A stretch of 64,000 bases of DNA, from assembly GCA_902363125.1 (NCBI GenBank), contig CABIZD010000003.1:1-64000 (forward strand), in the 5' to 3' direction. Positions 14,561-23,472 of the stretch are shown piece after piece. The translations under genes were made by a program, and so were the position numbers. Source of the DNA: Coriobacteriaceae bacterium. Lineage in GTDB: Bacteria > Actinomycetota > Coriobacteriia > Coriobacteriales > Coriobacteriaceae. The notes below the pieces were generated by a model. That model was not told the DNA's origin. It searched no databases and saw nothing but the letters and a program-made list of their open reading frames with translations. The first letter of the stretch is position 1, and every line of letters starts with the position of its first letter.

Positions 14561-15313
14561 CTAGAACGCAAACGCGGCCGCGATGTCGCAAGAAATCAGC
14601 AGGTCGGCATTTGCGTCCTGATCGGTAGGAGCAAGATTGCAAATGGCCAGCGTATCGCCGGTAAAGCAACGCGTAAGACCCGCCGCCGGATACACCACGA
14701 GCGAGGTCCCGCCCACAATGAGCGCATCGGCCGCGGCGATGGCGGCGACGGCGCCGGTCAGCACGTGCTCGTCGAGCGGCTCCTCGTAGAGCACCACATC
14801 GGGCTTAATGCGCCCGCCGCACGCAGGACACACGGGCACACCCGCGGCGTCCTCGTGCTCGCGCGAGCAAATCCACTCGGCGCTATAGACCGCGCCGCAC
14901 GACTGGCAAATGTTGCGATGGACCGATCCGTGCAGTTCGAACACGCGCTGCGAGCCTGCCATCTGATGCAGGCCGTCGATATTTTGCGTCACCACGGCAT
15001 TTAGCTTGCCGGCGCACTCCAGCTCGGCCAGCTTGGTGTGGCAGCGATTGGGCTTGGCGCCAAGCGCGATCATCTTGGTGCGGTAGAAGTCGAAGAACTC
15101 GGCCGGATGCGCCTCGTAAAAGCTATGCGAGAGCATGGTCTCGGGCGGATAGGCAAACTGCTGGTGATATAGGCCGTCCACGCTGCGGAAATCGGGGATG
15201 CCGCTCGCCGTGGAAACACCCGCGCCGCCAAAGAAGACCACGCGCTTGTGGGTGTCGAACAGCTCCGCCAGCGCGGCGGAGGCCTGCTTGGGATCCGATA
15301 TTGCCTGCGTCAT
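14561..15313 (-). CDS. cobB: Sir2 family NAD-dependent protein deacylase
   Basis: This 250-residue sirtuin removes acyl groups from lysines using NAD. It has GAGVSTASGIPDFR for NAD binding, TQNIDGLHQMAG, the catalytic His in ELHGS, and a zinc site with two Cys pairs (CQSC and CPAC). GGTSLVVYPAA closes the NAD pocket. ATG 15313 follows GGAGAAC. It is monocistronic or the last gene before folP-folK on this strand. Confidence 0.93.
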   Translation of the reverse strand: MTQAISDPKQASAALAELFDTHKRVVFFGGAGVSTASGIPDFRSVDGLYHQQFAYPPETMLSHSFYEAHPAEFFDFYRTKMIALGAKPNRCHTKLAELECAGKLNAVVTQNIDGLHQMAGSQRVFELHGSVHRNICQSCGAVYSAEWICSREHEDAAGVPVCPACGGRIKPDVVLYEEPLDEHVLTGAVAAIAAADALIVGGTSLVVYPAAGLTRCFTGDTLAICNLAPTDQDANADLLISCDIAAAFAF

Positions 15314-15426
15314 ATGAGTTCTCCGTCCGTGTCTCCGGGACGGCGGCGTTCGCGCTATCACTCGCGGACTACGCCCCGCCCCTGTTGCGCTAATCTTAAG
15401 CCTGCCAACCCCGTCGAAAGGACACC

Positions 15427-16245
15427 ATGCCTCAGACTTACACTTTCGCCTCGTGGAACGTCAACGGCCTGCGCGCCGTTCTCAAAAAGGACCCGAGCTT
15501 TATCCAGATCGCGCAAGAACTCGACGTCGATATCCTGGCGCTGCAGGAGACCAAACTGCAAGAGGGCCAGGTCGATATTGACCTGGCCGGCTATCATCAA
15601 ACCTGGAGCTACGCCGAGCGTAAAGGCTATTCGGGCACCGCGGTCTTTAGCCGCCAGGAACCGCTGCGCGTGCTGCACGCCGACGCGCTGCTACCCTACG
15701 CCGGCGAGGGCGAGGCGGCCGAGCTCGTCGCCCAAGCCACAACCGAGGGCCGCGTCTGCGCGCTCGAGTTCGACAAGTTTTGGTTTGTCGACGTCTATAC
15801 GCCTAACGCCCAAAATGAGCTCGCGCGCATTGATGTACGCATGGCCTGGGACGATGCCTACCGTGGCTTTTTGGGCGCACTTGAGCGCGAAACCGGCAAG
15901 CCCGTCGTAACCTGCGGCGACTTTAACGTGGCTCACGAGGAGATCGACCTTAAGAACCCCAAGTCCAACCGCGGCAACGCCGGCTTTTCGGACGAGGAGC
16001 GCGGCAAGTTTACCGAGCTGCTCGACGCCGGTTTTACCGACACCTGGCGCGCGGCAAACCCCGACGTTGAGGGTGTCTACAGCTGGTGGAGCTACCGCTT
16101 TAATGCCCGCAAGAACAACGCAGGCTGGCGCATCGATTACTTCCTGGTAAGCGACGCAATCGCCGGCAACGTACGCGACACCGGCATCCGCGGCGACATC
16201 TTCGGCAGCGACCACTGCCCCGTCACCCTCACGCTAGAGCTCTAG
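15427..16245 (+). CDS. xth: Exodeoxyribonuclease III / AP endonuclease
   Basis: This 272-residue enzyme repairs abasic sites. Motifs include SWNVNGLRA, LQETKL with the metal-binding Glu, YTPN, GDFNVAHEEIDL and the closing GSDHCPVTL with the catalytic Asp-His. The length and start (after GAAAGGACACC) are normal for the family. It diverges from the sirtuin gene. Confidence 0.95.
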   Translation: MPQTYTFASWNVNGLRAVLKKDPSFIQIAQELDVDILALQETKLQEGQVDIDLAGYHQTWSYAERKGYSGTAVFSRQEPLRVLHADALLPYAGEGEAAELVAQATTEGRVCALEFDKFWFVDVYTPNAQNELARIDVRMAWDDAYRGFLGALERETGKPVVTCGDFNVAHEEIDLKNPKSNRGNAGFSDEERGKFTELLDAGFTDTWRAANPDVEGVYSWWSYRFNARKNNAGWRIDYFLVSDAIAGNVRDTGIRGDIFGSDHCPVTLTLEL

Positions 16246-16308
16246 CCCCAACCGACCCCTCGGGGACGGAGGAAAACAGATCATGCGACCCCTCTCTCTC
16301 CCTATAAG

Positions 16309-16371
16309 TTGCGGTGAAATAGTTCCTGTTTGGGCAGCAAATAGCCAAAAACGAGAACTATTCCACCGCAA
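16309..16371. repeat. 17-bp inverted repeat between convergent genes
   Basis: Arms 16309-16325 (TTGCGGTGAAATAGTTC) and 16355-16371 match except for one position. The loop is about 29 nt. It lies between the ends of xth and the ECF S-component gene. Its length and lack of T-run suggest a dispersed repeat. Confidence 0.75.
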
Positions 16372-16395
16372 GTTCGTAAGGGAACGCAACCGGTC

Positions 16396-17109
16396 CTATA
16401 GCCCGTACTTCACGACGACGCGGTTGATCCGTCGACACCAAGGTTTGTAGAGAGCAGCCAAGAACACGCAGGTCGCAAGGCCGTGTGTGATATCGAACGG
16501 CACCGCCGTGGCAAGACGCGCCACAGCGCCCGCCCACGTGAGCGGCTGCACAAAACCGATGATGTCGTAGGCGTTGATTACCACGCCGTAGAGCAGGCCC
16601 GATGCAAAGCCGTACGCCATCAGCGCCGGCATGCGCACGGTTCCATCCGCACGGTCGAACGCGCCCGCATGCGCCAGCGCGCCGCCAACATAGCCAACCA
16701 GACCCCAGGCATACATCTGCCATGGCGTCCACATGCCCTGTCCAAAAAAGAAGTTGCTGGTCAGCGCCGCCAGCGCACCGACCATGAAGCCGTTACGACG
16801 ACCGAGTGTCGCCCCGGCGATAATGGCGATGGCGCTCAAGGGTTTAAAGTCGGGAATGGGGCCAAACAAGATGCGCCCCGCCGCGGCCAACGCCGCCAGA
16901 ACCAGCGTTGGCATAATCTGGCGCAGGCCCGGTCGCGACGCCTCGTAGCCCGCAAAAAACAGCGCGAGCACCAGCGCCACCACGACAAGCATGGCAAGCG
17001 CCGCCTGCTCAGCGCCTGCCAGCAACGCCGCAGCCATCACTGCGGGAACCGCCAGCAGCAGCGGTATCTCCAGTTTTGCGAGTAGGCGCGCGACGCGATA
17101 ATCCGTCAT
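16396..17109 (-). CDS. ECF transporter S component
   Basis: This 237-residue membrane protein has about six membrane segments. It has the S-component style stretch ILFGPIPDFKPLSAIAII, then GFMVGALAALTSNFFFGQG and WTPWQMYAWG. It gives substrate specificity to the ECF module encoded directly upstream (ATPase and T component). The FGQG...WTP pattern is shared with S components often linked to cobalamin or related vitamins, but the substrate cannot be fixed from sequence. ATG 17109 lies 4 nt after the ATPase stop. No vitamin riboswitch is seen upstream of the operon. Confidence 0.8.
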   Translation of the reverse strand: MTDYRVARLLAKLEIPLLLAVPAVMAAALLAGAEQAALAMLVVVALVLALFFAGYEASRPGLRQIMPTLVLAALAAAGRILFGPIPDFKPLSAIAIIAGATLGRRNGFMVGALAALTSNFFFGQGMWTPWQMYAWGLVGYVGGALAHAGAFDRADGTVRMPALMAYGFASGLLYGVVINAYDIIGFVQPLTWAGAVARLATAVPFDITHGLATCVFLAALYKPWCRRINRVVVKYGL

Positions 17110-17113
17110 CCCA

Positions 17114-18568
17114 TCACGCCCTATAAAACACGTTGTCGGCAAAGAAGTCGGCCGGCGGCTCCATGCAGGCAATCTCACCGTCGAACATCATGGCAATGTC
17201 ATCGGCAACCTGCTCGGCAAAATCCAGATCGTGCGTAGCCATGATGACGGTGCCGCCAGCCTTCGCATGGTCACGCAAGGCGTGGGCGATAATGCGGCGG
17301 CTGGCCAGGTCTAGACCCTTGGTGGGCTCATCGAGCAATAGCAGCTCGGGGCCAATCAGCAGCAGCTTTGCCAACGCAAGCAGTTGACGCTGTCCGCCCG
17401 AAAGATCGTACGGGTGGCGCCCATCCAAACCCGACAGCCCCAGGCTCGCCGCGCGCTCCCGCGCCACAGCCTCGTCATATCCGCAGGTCGAAGCCCATTC
17501 CATCAGCTCGTCGCGCACCGTCTCGGCAACCAGCAACGCCTTGGGATTCTGAGGCAGCAGTGCCGCCGAGGCAGTCCCGCGCTCCATATGCCCACGCTGC
17601 AACTTGACCGTCTTGGCCAGCACCGAAAGCATTGTCGACTTACCACAGCCGTTACCGCCCACAACCGCATGCACCGCGCCTGCCGAAAACGACGCATCGA
17701 GTCCGCGCAGCACCCAACCGCCCGCGCGATCGTAGCGAAACCAGCCCTCGCGAATAGCTGCCGCCGCACTCGTCGCCGCCACCTGCGCGGGCCGGCAAGA
17801 GTCCAAAGCCAAAAGTCCCTCGCGACTACCCAAACTCGCTAGGTCAGCCACCTCGCACACGCGTCCGCCCTCAATCCGATACGCGCACGTCGCGTATTCG
17901 AGCATCGGGCGCGGCTGGTGCGTTGCCACGACAACCGTGCACCCCAACTCGCGATTCACACGAAACAGCGCGTGCAGAAAACTCTTCTCGGCAACGGGGT
18001 CCAGTTGGGACGTGGGCTCGTCGAGGAGTAGCACGCGTGGACGCAGTGCCAGCACAGCCGCCAGCGACAGCAGCTGCTTGCGCCCGCCCGAAAGCGTATC
18101 GGTATCGCGGTGGAGCCAATCCTCCAACCCAAAGAAATAGCTGGTCTCAGCTACGCGACGGCGCATCTCATCACGCGCTAGCCCCAAGTTTTCCAGGCCA
18201 AACGCCATCTCGTGCCACACGGTTTCGCACACGATCTGGTTCTCGGGGTCCTGAAACACATAGCCCACGCGCTCCGCGGACGCCCGAACCTCCATGTCGG
18301 CAACGCTCTCGCCCAGCACGCGCAGCTCGCCAGCGTATTCACCCGTCGGCGCGATCTCGGGCTTGAGCAGCGACAGCAGCGTCGACTTACCCGACCCAGT
18401 GCCACCAACAAGCAACGCAAATGCCCCTTGGGGAACAGACCAGTCGAGCCCGTCGAGCACCGGCGCCTCAGCCCCGGGATAGGCAAAGCGCAGACCCCGC
18501 ACTTCAATCGCCGGCGTATCCGAGCCGCACGCCATGCCCGCCATCATGCTTCCGTCCAACCGGGTCAT
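17114..18568 (-). CDS. ECF transporter ATPase, two fused ATP-binding domains
   Basis: The 484 residues contain two complete ABC ATPases. The first has GGTGSGKST, the signature LSGGRKQ and VLLLDEPTSQLDP. The second has GGNGCGKST, LSGGQRQ and LLLLDEPTKGLD. They correspond to EcfA1 and EcfA2 joined in one chain and power the T and S components on either side. The start codon overlaps the stop of the T-component gene by one base (TGATG), showing translational coupling. Confidence 0.92.
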   Translation of the reverse strand: MTRLDGSMMAGMACGSDTPAIEVRGLRFAYPGAEAPVLDGLDWSVPQGAFALLVGGTGSGKSTLLSLLKPEIAPTGEYAGELRVLGESVADMEVRASAERVGYVFQDPENQIVCETVWHEMAFGLENLGLARDEMRRRVAETSYFFGLEDWLHRDTDTLSGGRKQLLSLAAVLALRPRVLLLDEPTSQLDPVAEKSFLHALFRVNRELGCTVVVATHQPRPMLEYATCAYRIEGGRVCEVADLASLGSREGLLALDSCRPAQVAATSAAAAIREGWFRYDRAGGWVLRGLDASFSAGAVHAVVGGNGCGKSTMLSVLAKTVKLQRGHMERGTASAALLPQNPKALLVAETVRDELMEWASTCGYDEAVARERAASLGLSGLDGRHPYDLSGGQRQLLALAKLLLIGPELLLLDEPTKGLDLASRRIIAHALRDHAKAGGTVIMATHDLDFAEQVADDIAMMFDGEIACMEPPADFFADNVFYRA

Positions 18569-19596
18569 CAGCCAAACCTCTTCTCGTCAATCGCGTGCAG
18601 CACGCAGGGCAACACCATCCAAGCCGCGTACACAATATAGCCAGGCCACGGCGCCGGCACCGAAAGCTGAGGGTAAAACGAATACTGCGTCGTCGCGGTC
18701 CACGCCACTGCTGCCGTGGCCACGCCAAACAGCGCAAGCCCAACCAGCGCGGCAACATCGCCGCGCCCCAGCCGATACCGCGCGTACGTCGTGCGACGCG
18801 TCACGGCGCCCCACCCACGGGAGCGCATGGCGTCCGCGCGCTCCAGCGAATCTTCCATGCCCCAGCCCATCAACACGCTCGATGCCCGCAGACGCGAGCG
18901 CACGGGGCCGGCCGGCGCGCGCCCCGGCACATCAATCGCATCCTGCACCGCCAGTACCGTACGACCGCTGCGCAAAAACTGCGGGATAAGCCGCATACAC
19001 ATCGAAATCATGAGCGCGATCACCGGCGCGGCGTTACCCAAAAGCGCAAGCACCTTGTCGTAGCCAAGCATCGACGCCGCGGCCTCAAACCACAGCACGC
19101 TCGCCACAAACAGCCCACCCATGCACAGGCCGTATACCATGCTCTCCAGATACACCGCGCGCATGCCGATACGGAACAGCTCCGTCGAGCCCGAGGCGCT
19201 AAACAGCGGATTGAGCACCGCAATGATCAAAATCACCGGCAGCTGCCAGCGAAGCGCCCCCAACGTGCGCGCGGCGCCGCGCGTCGCAAGCCCGTACGCC
19301 AACCCGCCCGCAAGCGACAGCGCAATCAGCACCGGCTGCATCGAGAACATGGTGAGCCCCAATGTCAGCACCATGTAGAGGGCCGGCACCGCCGGATGCG
19401 ACATCGAAAATGCCGCAACGGGCTCGTTGCCCGATTCCTCTCGCATGATATCCACGGGCACCCCCATTCCCTCGCTCAAACGCCAACGCCGCAGCGGCGC
19501 CGCCATGCACAACCAGCGCAAACACCACGCCGGCGGCAGCGACATCGGCCGCCACGCATCAATCGTTACGCGCTCATCATATGCCTGCGGTATCAT
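18568..19596 (-). CDS. ECF transporter T component (EcfT/CbiQ family)
   Basis: This is the coupling membrane protein of the ECF module, with several membrane segments and the typical Ala-Arg-Gly region (RADAMRSRGWG) that contacts the ATPases. The start is uncertain: ATG 19596 gives 342 residues, and later ATGs (for example the one giving MREESGNEPV) would also leave the membrane domain intact. The gene order is T, fused A, S. It diverges from glmU, with only about 55 nt between the starts. Confidence 0.85.
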   Translation of the reverse strand: MIPQAYDERVTIDAWRPMSLPPAWCLRWLCMAAPLRRWRLSEGMGVPVDIMREESGNEPVAAFSMSHPAVPALYMVLTLGLTMFSMQPVLIALSLAGGLAYGLATRGAARTLGALRWQLPVILIIAVLNPLFSASGSTELFRIGMRAVYLESMVYGLCMGGLFVASVLWFEAAASMLGYDKVLALLGNAAPVIALMISMCMRLIPQFLRSGRTVLAVQDAIDVPGRAPAGPVRSRLRASSVLMGWGMEDSLERADAMRSRGWGAVTRRTTYARYRLGRGDVAALVGLALFGVATAAVAWTATTQYSFYPQLSVPAPWPGYIVYAAWMVLPCVLHAIDEKRFG

Positions 19597-19651
19597 ATTG
19601 TGCCGTGTATCGTTTCCAAACGCACGTCTCTATAACGTAACAGGAGATCAC

Positions 19652-21064
19652 ATGGACGCAACCGCAATTATCCTCGCCGCCGGCGAGGGCACCCGCATGA
19701 AGTCGAACCACTGCAAGGTTTCGCACAAGATCCTGGGTAAGCCCATGGTCCAGTGGATCGTCGACGCCACCATCAAGGCCGGCTGCAGCCGCGTCGTGGT
19801 CGTCATCGGCAGCCACGCCGACGAGATGCGCGCCCTTATCGACGGCGTCTACGCCAACAGTGCCACCAAGGTCGAGTGCGTCGAGCAGACCGAGCGCCTG
19901 GGCACCGGCCACGCCGTAAAGGTCGCACTCGAGGCCTGCGGCATCACGCAAGGCCCCGTCGTCGTGCTCAACGGCGACCTGCCGCTCATCACCGCCGACA
20001 CCGTCGCCAAGTTCGCGCAGACCGTCGCTACCGGCGAGCTCGCCTGCACCGTCATGACCATGACCCCGCCCGACCCCTTCGGTTACGGCCGCATCAAGCT
20101 GGGCGCCGACGGCCAGATTGAGCGCATCATCGAGCAGAAGGACTGCACGCCCGAGCAGGCCGCCACGCTGCTCGAGTGCAATGCCGGCTGCTACGCCTTC
20201 GACGGCGCGCAGCTCGCCGCACACATTGACGAGATCGGCAACGACAACGCGCAGTCCGAGTACTACCTGCCCGACATGCTCGAGATCCTCAAGGGTCACG
20301 GCCAGGCGGTCTCCATCTTCCACTGCGATGACTACCGCGACGGTCTGGGCGTCAACAGCCGCATCCAGCTCGCGCAGCTCACCGCCATCGCGCGCGACCG
20401 CATCAACGAGCACTGGATGGCCGAGGGCGTTACCTTCATCGACCCCACGCAGGCCTGGATCGGCCCCGATGCCGTTATCGGCCGCGACACCGTCGTGTGG
20501 CCTCAGACGCACCTGATCGGCCACGTCACCGTGGGCGAGGAGTGCCAGCTCGGCCCCAACAGCCGTCTCACCGACACCACCGTCGGCAGCGGCTGCACCA
20601 TCGATGAGACCATCGCCATCGAGGCCGTCATCGAGAACGGCGTCGACTGCGGCCCGCGCGCCTACCTGCGCCCGGGTACCCACATGCTCGACGGCTCCAA
20701 GGCCGGCACGCACGTGGAGATCAAGAAGTCCACGATCGGCGAGGGCTCCAAGGTGCCGCACCTGTCCTACATCGGCGACACGACCATGGGCTCCGGCGTC
20801 AACGTGGGCGCCGGCTCCATCACCTGCAACTACGACGGCGTACACAAGCACAAAACCGTCATCGGCAAGGATGCCTTCATCGGTTCCGATACCATGATGG
20901 TCGCGCCCGCCCAGATTGGCGACGGCGCGCTCGTGGCCGCCGGCTCCGTCATCACTGAGCCGGTCCCGGCAGACGCACTCGGTCTGGGCCGCGCCCGTCA
21001 GGTAAATATTGAGGGCTGGGCCGCCGATTATCGCCGCCGCCTGCACGAGGACGACGAGGTATAA
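19652..21064 (+). CDS. glmU: Bifunctional GlmU (GlcNAc-1-P uridyltransferase / GlcN-1-P acetyltransferase)
   Basis: The 470-residue enzyme makes UDP-N-acetylglucosamine for the cell wall. The N-terminal nucleotidyltransferase has LAAGEGTRMKS and LNGDLPL. The C-terminal left-handed beta-helix has hexapeptide repeats ending with GSITCNYDGVHKHKT and IGSDTMMVAP. ATG 19652 follows CAGGAG; the longer frame to 19427 runs into the divergent ECF gene. The length is normal. A terminator follows. Confidence 0.96.
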   Translation: MDATAIILAAGEGTRMKSNHCKVSHKILGKPMVQWIVDATIKAGCSRVVVVIGSHADEMRALIDGVYANSATKVECVEQTERLGTGHAVKVALEACGITQGPVVVLNGDLPLITADTVAKFAQTVATGELACTVMTMTPPDPFGYGRIKLGADGQIERIIEQKDCTPEQAATLLECNAGCYAFDGAQLAAHIDEIGNDNAQSEYYLPDMLEILKGHGQAVSIFHCDDYRDGLGVNSRIQLAQLTAIARDRINEHWMAEGVTFIDPTQAWIGPDAVIGRDTVVWPQTHLIGHVTVGEECQLGPNSRLTDTTVGSGCTIDETIAIEAVIENGVDCGPRAYLRPGTHMLDGSKAGTHVEIKKSTIGEGSKVPHLSYIGDTTMGSGVNVGAGSITCNYDGVHKHKTVIGKDAFIGSDTMMVAPAQIGDGALVAAGSVITEPVPADALGLGRARQVNIEGWAADYRRRLHEDDEV

Positions 21065-21081
21065 CGTTTTACCAAGCATCT

Positions 21082-21115
21082 AAGGAGCCGCTTCCGTGGG
21101 GACGGCTCCTTTTTC
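21082..21115 (+). terminator. Intrinsic terminator of glmU
   Basis: A perfect 9-bp stem (21082-21090 with 21103-21111) runs into a T-run at 21110-21114. Confidence 0.9.
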
Positions 21116-21205
21116 TATGCTGACCTGCGCGGCCGGATGAGTGGTCGGTTCGTGTCCGTTGACGGTAAAGACGTTATCAAGACTCGATAAACCCCGTCGC
21201 GCGGT

Positions 21206-21211
21206 TACAAT
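21206..21211 (+). promoter_or_regulatory. Candidate -10 box of prs
   Basis: TACAAT at 21206-21211 within GCGGTTACAAT, 47 nt before the prs start. The same GCGGTTACAAT string appears upstream of carA. No good -35 box is seen. Confidence 0.3.
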
Positions 21212-21257
21212 GCAAAAAGGCATCTATATGGCATTCGATATATAAAGGAGAAGGGTA

Positions 21258-22244
21258 ATGCCGATTAATGATCCCGAGAAGTCGGAGAATATGCGCAAGT
21301 CCATCCGCGTGTATTCCGGTTCCTCCAACCGTCCCCTCGCTCAGAAGATTGCTGAGTACCTTGGGGTCGAGCTTTCGGGCCTTACGCTAAAGCAGTTCGC
21401 CAATGGTGAGATTTACGCCCGCTACGACGAGACCGTCCGCGGCGCCGACGTCTTCCTGATTCAGTCCGTGGCCGGCGGCAACGTCAACGACATGCTCATG
21501 GAGCTGCTCATCGCCACCGACGCTGCCAAGCGCGCATCCGCCCGCTCCATCACCGCCGTTATCACCCACTACGGCTATGCCCGCCAGGACCGCAAGGCCG
21601 GCCCGCGCGAGCCCATCACCGCCCGCCTCGTCGCCAACCTGCTCGAGCGCGCCGGCGTCAATCGCATCATCACCCTCGACCTGCACCAGGGCCAGATCCA
21701 GGGCTTCTTTGATATCCCGGTTAACCACCTGTCCGCGCTGCCGCTGTTTGGCCAGTACTACAACGACATGCACTTCGACACCGACAACCTGGTTGTCGTC
21801 TCCCCCGACGTGGGTCGCGCCAAGGCCGCCAAGAAGCTGTCCGACATGCTCGGCTGCGACCTGGCCATCGCCCACAAGGGCCGTCCGCGCCACAACGCCG
21901 CCGAGGTCATGGGCATCATCGGTGACATCAAGGGCAAGACCTGCATCATCAACGACGACATGATCGACACCGCTGGCACCCTGTGCGCCAACGTCAAGGA
22001 GCTCAAGGCTATGGGCGCTGGCGACATCTACGTCTGCGCCACCCACGGCATCTTCTCCGGTCCGGCCATCGAGCGTCTGAACGACGCCCCGATCGTCGAG
22101 TGCCTCGTCACCGACGCCATTCCTGTCGAGGTCGGCGGCAAGATCAAGACCATCTCGGTCGCCGAGGAGTTCGCTCAGGCCATCTCCGCCGTTTACCACG
22201 AGGAGCCCGTCTCCACGCTCGTCGGCGGCGACTTCGCGCTGTAG
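21258..22244 (+). CDS. prs: Ribose-phosphate pyrophosphokinase
   Basis: This 328-residue enzyme makes PRPP from ribose 5-phosphate and ATP, the entry substrate for the purine genes in this window. Motifs include SGSSNRPLA near the start, DLHQGQIQGFF, VVSPDVGRAKAA and the PRPP loop CIINDDMIDTAGTL. ATG 21258 follows AAGGAGAAGGGT. The strong codon bias fits a highly expressed gene. A very long palindrome follows the stop. Confidence 0.97.
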   Translation: MPINDPEKSENMRKSIRVYSGSSNRPLAQKIAEYLGVELSGLTLKQFANGEIYARYDETVRGADVFLIQSVAGGNVNDMLMELLIATDAAKRASARSITAVITHYGYARQDRKAGPREPITARLVANLLERAGVNRIITLDLHQGQIQGFFDIPVNHLSALPLFGQYYNDMHFDTDNLVVVSPDVGRAKAAKKLSDMLGCDLAIAHKGRPRHNAAEVMGIIGDIKGKTCIINDDMIDTAGTLCANVKELKAMGAGDIYVCATHGIFSGPAIERLNDAPIVECLVTDAIPVEVGGKIKTISVAEEFAQAISAVYHEEPVSTLVGGDFAL

Positions 22245-22272
22245 TCGCATCGTCCTTGTAACCCGGCGCATC

Positions 22273-22350
22273 GCCGTCGGAACAGAAGAAACCCCCGCGC
22301 TCCCCCTTGCTTCGCAAAGGTCGCGCGGGGGTTTCTTCTGTTCCGACGGC
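22273..22350. repeat. Perfect 28-bp palindrome after prs
   Basis: Arms 22273-22300 and 22323-22350 are exact reverse complements with a 22-nt loop containing TTGCTTCGCAAAG. It probably ends prs transcription, but it is much longer than a usual terminator. It resembles the palindromes near 41171 and 63407. Confidence 0.9.
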
Positions 22351-22468
22351 TCGCTCTGCCGCGGACGCGCTTTTGTCTGGTGGGATTTCGCTGAAGCAAA
22401 GCCTCGCCTTCGGCGGGCGTGGTAGCCTTTGTCGTTGATTGAACTATTTGTGTAACGGAAGGACAAAT

Positions 22469-23098
22469 ATGGCAGCTGCACAGCCGCTTAAGATTCGCAT
22501 GGTTGCCGGGCTTGGCAACCCGGGCGAGGAATATGCCGAGACCCGCCACAACGCCGGCTTTAAGGCGATCGACGAGCTGGCCCGTCAGGCCGGCGTCACG
22601 TACTGGAAAAACCAAGCCGGCGCCGAGGTCGCGCTCATCAACATCAACGATCCCGAGGAAGAGGGCGGTAAGCGCCAGATTGTGCTGGTCAAGCCGCAGT
22701 CGTACATGAACACCTCGGGCGGGCCCATCTCCAAGCTCTGCCGCGAGTACAAGATCAAGACCGAGGAGCTGCTCGTCATCCACGACGAGCTCGACATTCC
22801 CGCCGGTGACGTACGCGTCAAGGTGGGCGGAGGCCATGCCGGTCACAACGGCCTGCGCTCCATCATCGACAAGATGGGCAGCCGCGACTTCAGCCGCATC
22901 CGCACCGGCATCGGCAACCCTCCCGGCAAGATGGCCGTCGCCGACTACGTTCTTAAGCAGCTGCGCGCCCGCGAGGCCGAGGATTTCCAGGACACCTGCG
23001 CCCGCGCCGCAGATGCCGCCGGTCTGGCCATCGTCCACGGCGTAATCTACGCCCGCGATCACGTAAACGGCGCCGCTTCCGCCAACGGCAAGCACTAG
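22469..23098 (+). CDS. pth: Peptidyl-tRNA hydrolase
   Basis: This 209-residue enzyme recycles peptidyl-tRNA. It has VAGLGNPGEEYAETRHNAGF with the catalytic His, the Asn in SYMNTSGGP, DELDIPAGDVRVK, and GGGHAGHNGLRSI. I chose ATG 22469 (MAAAQPLKIR) because GGAAGGA lies 6 nt upstream; a TTG at 22439 would extend it without support. Confidence 0.95.
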   Translation: MAAAQPLKIRMVAGLGNPGEEYAETRHNAGFKAIDELARQAGVTYWKNQAGAEVALININDPEEEGGKRQIVLVKPQSYMNTSGGPISKLCREYKIKTEELLVIHDELDIPAGDVRVKVGGGHAGHNGLRSIIDKMGSRDFSRIRTGIGNPPGKMAVADYVLKQLRAREAEDFQDTCARAADAAGLAIVHGVIYARDHVNGAASANGKH

Positions 23099-23472
23099 AA
23101 CCTACTATTTAGAGACAGGTTTATTTTGGCAGGTTCTGTATACGGAAACACCGCAGCGGCCGCACCGCAATAAACCCTGTGCCGCCATACATATGCAGCG
23201 CTCCAATGGGGGCCGGTCTCACCGATGTGCGAGGTCGGCCCCATTTGCCGTTTTACCTGATAAAACCGACCAAAATAAACCTCTCCCCCTTTGGAAGGCC
23301 AAAGTGGATAAACCCTGCTCCCAACCGCCGAAGACACACGTAAGTGACATGTCCATGAGGGTATAATTTGCACCGTATGTCTGCACAACGCCTGTGCGCG
23401 TACGGTTTTATTCGGGCTACCGTCCATTTCCGTGGAGGCACGGTTCGGCGGCCCTAACAAGAGAGGGGTTCT
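23099..23472. other. Long gene-free stretch between pth and nfnA
   Basis: No gene is seen. The stretch holds two inverted copies of a motif (AGGTTTATTTTGGC near 23112 and CCAAAATAAACCT near 23269) that also occurs after purF. It also holds an imperfect hairpin near 23207-23253 and the nfnA promoter. The rest is unexplained. Confidence 0.6.
23362..23367 (+). promoter_or_regulatory. Candidate -10 box of nfnA
   Basis: A perfect TATAAT at 23362-23367, about 105 nt before the nfnA start. No convincing -35 box is seen at 17 nt. Confidence 0.4.

Noticed and set aside
19849..21079. Long minus-strand frames across glmU, and similar long antisense frames over prs, pth, nfnAB, purF, carB, purA and typA
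   Set aside because: They are shadows created by GC-rich third positions in strongly coded genes and have no family motifs.
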